Shown here: piece after piece, positions 59,928 through 64,000 of the stretch | Position numbering within the stretch: position 1 is the first letter of the stretch | Layout: the number at the start of each line of letters is the position of its first letter | Assembly: GCA_027924645.1 (NCBI GenBank) | Contig: BSBN01000254.1 | Span: forward strand, 17,492,501-17,556,500 | Direction of reading: 5' to 3' | DNA: 64,000 nucleotides | DNA from: Cunninghamia lanceolata | Lineage: Eukaryota > Streptophyta > Pinopsida > Cupressales > Cupressaceae | Position numbers and translations under genes: made by a program | Notes under the pieces: model-generated | What the model was told of the DNA's origin: nothing | The model's database searches: none | Seen by the model: only the letters and a program-made list of their open reading frames with translations

Positions 59928-61150
59928 ATGCTCTAAGGTGTGCTCTTGACATAACTCTTGGGTTGTTTGAATTGAAGTGGAGGTAGAAGACTCTTGGATA
60001 GCTTCTTAGTTGGCAATATGGATGTTTGATGGACCTTGACTTTGGTTCATGATAGGAGGTTCTTCGATAAGCTCAAGGGGTTGCGGATGACATGACAGGG
60101 TTGTAGGATTTGACATGGCCTTGGACAAATCTTTGGCAAGGTCAAGGACCAAAGTTTGGGGACATGGTTGACTCTCTGCTAGTAGCCCTTAGATCACATC
60201 CGTTGCAAGTGTATGGGTAGATGAATGAGGGGATGGATGAGTTGATTTGGCTTTCTGCCTAGCTTTGCTTTTGTTGTATAAATGTGGAAGACATTTTTCC
60301 CACCACTCATGATTCTTTTTTGGTGTGCCATTTGAATTTTGAGGAACTAGATGGTGGTGTTGTTGTAGAACTGGTATGCTTTGGGATATGTGTCTTAGAA
60401 TATGGTGAAGGAGAACTAAGAGACAAAGTGGTATACGATTTCCAATCTGAGGTGGTGCTTGCCTTGTCATGAGTATGGGAAAAAGATATATGATTTTGGG
60501 GTGAGGCATAGCTTGTACTGGCCCATGCAGTTTGCAAACTTGTCAGTTCTTGTTGTAAGACGTCAATTTGTTGAGAAATGGCTACACAATCTTGGGGTGA
60601 GGGACCTAAGTTTATTTGCGATTGTAGAGATTGCATTTTTTTATCAATATATTCTAATTGGTTTGCCATTGACACAAGACTGGAAAAGCTTACTAGTTTG
60701 GATGCGCAACAGTAAATGTGTTGTAACAGCGTGTAAATGGGCTACTAGTCGGATCAAATGCGCTTGGAAGAATGAGTTGAATGACTTGTCTTGTGTGTTT
60801 GGTGTTTAACTTGATTTGGCAATGATCACACATGTACAAACATGAGTCACTCACACAAGACACATAAGCAATTTTAAATTTTGAACTTTGAAGAATATGA
60901 TGATAAGTAATCAAGCACATGTGGAAGACACATCAACATGCCCTAATATCTAGTTTGATGTAGGGTATGGCCAATTAGGTTTGGGTAATGTTTACACAAG
61001 GTTGACTAGGGATTGAAAGTGAAATCTTGTCACACAACCGGGAAAAGGAGGTAGCCCACCCTTCACCTTCACTTCCCAAAGGTAGAAAGTTCTTTGGGAT
61101 TTAGCAAAGAGTGACAAGATTCTAATTTCAATGAGGGTGTCTTTCGATTC
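59706..61150 (-). repeat. Inverted-repeat right arm (pairs with 51921-53371)
   Basis: Reverse complement of the left arm with few differences. One 2-bp deletion near 60310 shifts the gag-like frame here while the left arm keeps it. The arms are separated by about 6.3 kb, of which 2.57 kb is the later solo LTR. Confidence 0.85.
60189..60675 (-). pseudogene. Gag-like frame of the right-hand element
   Basis: ATG at 60675 (MSMANQLEYIDKKMQSLQ) leads to KWHTKKES, then a 2-bp deletion. The other frame continues EWWEKCLPHLYNKSKA to the stop at 60189. Upstream, a 75-codon frame (60693-60920, MCLITYHHILQ) ends 17 bp before the gag start in this copy and in the left arm. Confidence 0.6.
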
Positions 61151-63061
61151 AGGGGTGATGAAATCCCCTAGTAGGCCTCCTAGGAAAAGGTAAACAAAAG
61201 CAAATCAAGTGAGGTGTTTTTGGTCTCCAAGGTCACCTTGCGGTGCGAGGAGAGAGCATACACACACACACTTGATTCACACTTGTAGTTGTAAATTATC
61301 CCTTAGAAATTGAAATGTGAGGAAGACACTTCAAACACTTGTTCTGTGTTAAATCCCAAAATCCAAATGTGATAGAAGACACTGGTTTATTTTAAGCTCA
61401 ATTTCAATGATGTGTGATCAATCAATGTTCATTTTATGAGCCTAAATCGAAGTGTGTATGCAAAGGAGATTGAAGATGAAAGATTAGAATGAAAGTACCT
61501 GAATTGTTTTTGCTATCCACATTGCCATATTTGCTGATCCTGATGTTGTTTCAGCCCCGAATGATCCCCTGCAAGTCACAGATCGAAAACGAAGCAAGTA
61601 GACTAGCCAAGATGATCGTTATGCAAAAATTAAGAATCTGATAAAATATGATGAAAAATGAATTGTGACAGAAAAAATAAGTTCATAAATAGATTCTACG
61701 TGAAATTTTATGCAATTGGAAAAAAAAATTTGCTGAAAAATGCTGAGTTTTGCTCAAGTTATGTGCATTTCAAGATTGCAAGTAGGTTTGACTTTGACTA
61801 CAAAAAAATGTTGTAAAACAATACCGTCACCTAAAACTTTCTTCACAATGGAAAAGGTCATCTCGTCAGCTTTCCAGAAAGTCTAAATTTACAAATTTTC
61901 AACACCGTATGCAAAAGTTGTGTGAGTTTGAAAAAAAAAGCCTATTTTACTATGTGGAAAGTCAAAAAAAAAAAAAAATTAACTCCCTTTTTTTTCAATT
62001 ATTATTTATTTTTATTTTTTTAATTTTTTTTTTAATTATGGTTTTGTTTTTTTTTTTTTAAATTTTGTTTGTGAGTGTGTGTGTGCAGGTGGTGGTGGAG
62101 GGGAGGCCGGGAGGAGGGTCGGCGAAGGGGGGTTGGGCAGCGAAGGGATGGGGATTTGGGTTGGGCGCAGGAGGAGGGAGGCAGAGGGGAAGTGGCAGAG
62201 AGGAGGGAGCAGCGCGGGAGAGGGCAGGAGAAGGGGAGGCACAGGAGGGAGTAGTGGGGAGGAGGGAGGCCCGGGCGGCATAGAGGGCACGGGGAAGTGG
62301 GGGTCGGGAGGGGCAGGAGGCACAGAGGGGCACGGGGAAGGGGAAAGGTCGAGGGAGGGTTTGGCGCAGGGAGCGCGGGGGGTGGTGGGAAAGGGGAAAG
62401 GGTAGGCAGGGGGGGCAGGGAAGGGGAGTGGCGAGGGAGGGGTGGGGGGATTGGGTGGCGTGAGGGAGGGTCTACGGGGGGTAAGGGGTTTGCAAGGGGG
62501 CCGAGGGGGGGATGGGGGGTGCAGGGAGGGCTGCGGGGGTGGGGAGAGGGGAGTGGCGGGTGGGAGGATGGGGGGAGGGGGGTAGGGGGAAGGATGGGGG
62601 GAGGCAGGGAAGGCTGTGGGGGGTGGGGGGGTGGCCTTCAGCCCTTGCAATTCTTTTTTTTTTTTTTTTACATTTTTTTTTGGATTTTATTTTTTTAGTT
62701 TTGGTTTGTTTTGTTTTTTTTGGTTAATTAATAAAAATGTTAAAACATTAAAAAAAAAAAATCTAATGTGATTTTTTTTTTTGTTTTTTTTTTCAAATTT
62801 TTTTTTAGTTTTTAATTTGTTTAATTTTTATTTTTTCTGGCCAAAAATCGGTGGAAAAGTTAAAAAAAAATTCAAAAATTTTCAAGTAACAACACTAGAG
62901 AATGATATGTGATTTCTTACCTTCGAGGTCTTCCGAACTCAACGGTGAGCTCGGTTTGTGCATAGGATGCCATTTGTGAGAGTTGGTGCCTGAATGTTCT
63001 TTGAAACACCTGAATCCTGAAACAAAACTTCTAAGACAAACTTCACAAACAATGTGGATTA
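61151..63061 (-). other. Leader of the right-hand element
   Basis: Lies between the primer site and the gag-like start. It includes long A/T homopolymer runs (61960-62060 and 62650-62870) and the G-rich block at 62085-62640. No credible coding region. Confidence 0.55.
62085..62640. repeat. Strongly G-rich block (plus strand) with G-quadruplex potential
   Basis: About 555 bp of GGGGAGG, GGGGTGG and GGCGAAGGGGGG-type sequence with almost no T runs, bounded by T homopolymers. Plus-strand purine content is extreme and many GGG runs lie close together. The minus-strand frame through it (62036-62650, proline-rich) is explained by composition alone. Confidence 0.9.
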
Positions 63062-63078
63062 GATCACGGTGGGCGCCA
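63062..63078 (-). promoter_or_regulatory. Primer-binding site of the right-hand element
   Basis: The minus strand reads TGGCGCCCACCGTGATC, the TGGCGCC-type site (tRNA-Asp/Arg class) used by many plant Tat/Athila-group gypsy elements. It lies three bases after the LTR end CATTCACA. Confidence 0.75.
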
Positions 63079-63512
63079 AAATGTGAATGGGAAAATGGAT
63101 TGATCAATAATGATAATATAACCCAAACATCTATAGAATATGCAAATAACAAGCTTAAATAAATAAATCACAAACTTACAAAACCTGTTACCCAGCGGCT
63201 TCCATAGTTCACCTATCTATTCTCGACCTTGTTGATGAAGAAGATTGGCCCTCAGGGAGCTTGCTTCCTTGCTTGTTGACGGTGACAAGAACGGAACGGC
63301 TGTGATACTTGTTGTGTTGAAGATGAACTTCAAACATAGGGATAATGAAGGATATAGGATGGCTAGAATAATTTTGACATTACAATGGTATGAAGAGGAG
63401 AATTGAAAAGAATGTGGACATTATGAGGATACCAGAAGAAGATTCCCTAGAGGAAATTGGGCATGATAAGGATGCCAGAATGAAGTCCCTCTAATGGCTT
63501 AGAGAAAGGTCT

Positions 63513-63522
63513 CATTTATAGA
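63513..63522 (-). promoter_or_regulatory. TATA box of the right-hand LTR
   Basis: The minus strand reads ATCTATAAATGAG in this position. It has about 430 bp of LTR downstream and the repeat-rich U3 upstream. Confidence 0.6.
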
Positions 63523-63643
63523 TTTTCTGAAAAGGGAATGGAGGGTGACGATCAAGAGTTGAGATCAAGGGCTCTCATTATTTTTGAATTTTAAATTCAT
63601 AGTGGATGAATTAAAAATTTATTTTTAATGAGAGTGGATTATG

Positions 63644-63900
63644 ACAAATTGAATTTTCAATTCAATTAGTGGAGGAGTGGAGGACAATTGAATTTTCAAT
63701 TCAATAGTGGAGGACAATTGAATTTTTAATTCAATTAGTGGACGACAATTGAATTTTCAATTCAATAGTGGAGGACAATTGAATTTTTAATTCAATTAGT
63801 GGACGACAATTGAATTTTCAATTCAATAGTGGAGGACAATTGAATTTTTAATTCAATTAGTGGACGACAATTGAATTTTCAATTCAATAGCGGAGGACAA
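63644..63900. repeat. Palindromic minisatellite, alternating 30/31-bp units
   Basis: Units alternate between AATTGAATTTTCAATTCAAT with AGTGGAGGAC and AATTGAATTTTTAATTCAAT with TAGTGGACGAC. This gives a 61-bp higher-order period repeated about three and a half times. Each unit contains the self-complementary ATTGAATT/AATTCAAT and could form a hairpin. Confidence 0.95.
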
Positions 63901-64000
63901 AAATAAATTAAAGATTCATTTTTGGATAATGGAGGATATTAGCTAATTGAATATTAAGAATATTTAATTATATGTGCAACATGGTGAGGTGGAAGAGATG

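Larger units (their letters stand above)
63082..64000 (-). mobile_element. 5' LTR of the right-hand gypsy-type element (runs off the window)
   Basis: The LTR 3' end is CCATTTTCCCATTCACA on the minus strand. A TATA box lies at 63513-63522, and a palindromic satellite at 63644-63900 in what would be U3. The LTR start lies beyond base 64000. The class is inferred from the primer site and the G-patch. Confidence 0.7.

Noticed and set aside
62036..62650. 204-codon proline-rich frame on the minus strand
   Set aside because: Its composition follows directly from the G-rich block; overlapping frames on both strands are equally open and low-complexity, and no domain is visible.
63644..63900. CRISPR-like regular repeat array
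   Set aside because: Head-to-tail satellite without unique spacers, in a plant retrotransposon LTR.

Overview
The window looks like intergenic DNA from a very large plant nuclear genome, most likely a gymnosperm (conifer-type). The evidence is AT-rich sequence, nested LTR retrotransposons with initiator tRNA-Met primer sites, a plant chromovirus, a Sirevirus-like family, and decayed PLS-class pentatricopeptide (PPR) gene pieces. The species is inferred, not proven. I see no intact host gene, no rRNA or tRNA gene and no CRISPR array. Everything coding is a transposon gene or a pseudogene.

Layout. 1-1.15 kb: a processed pseudogene of a cold-shock-domain/glycine-rich/zinc-knuckle protein, with poly(A) and target-site duplication. 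1.15-8.46 kb: unassigned sequence with one LTR-plus-primer-site remnant at 3.8-4.9 kb. 8.5-10.7 kb: an LTR-like promoter block, a decayed PPR gene, a (GA)n tract and an inverted copy of part of the LTR-like block. 10.67-11.04 kb: a short copia LTR with primer site.

11.038-40.610 kb is one minus-strand Ty3-gypsy element with two LTRs of about 5.95 kb around a 3.4 kb, mostly destroyed interior. Each LTR carries a PPR pseudogene. The 5' LTR was hit by a 407-bp solo LTR (25.3 kb) and by a plus-strand chromovirus (26.04-39.88 kb). The chromovirus was itself hit inside its RNase H by a 7.3-kb Sirevirus-like element without pol (30.03-37.36 kb). Most of these insertions have 5-bp duplications, and two can be checked against an empty site in the sister LTR.

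41.5-49.8 kb: a second pol-less Sirevirus-like element in reverse orientation (42.72-49.47 kb), flanked by pieces of a third relative. 51.9-64 kb: a large minus-strand element entering from the right edge (5' LTR, Asp/Arg-type primer site, G-rich leader, gag-like and G-patch coding remnants). It is paired with an inverted 1.45-kb partial copy at 51.9-53.4 kb and interrupted by a 2.57-kb solo LTR.

The best candidate for something little described is the pol-less Sirevirus-like family. It has a gag-like ORF1, two further ORFs joined by an overlapping stop-start (TAATG), and a run of polypurine tracts. Two full-structure copies share the same layout, so this looks like a propagating non-autonomous lineage and not a one-off deletion.
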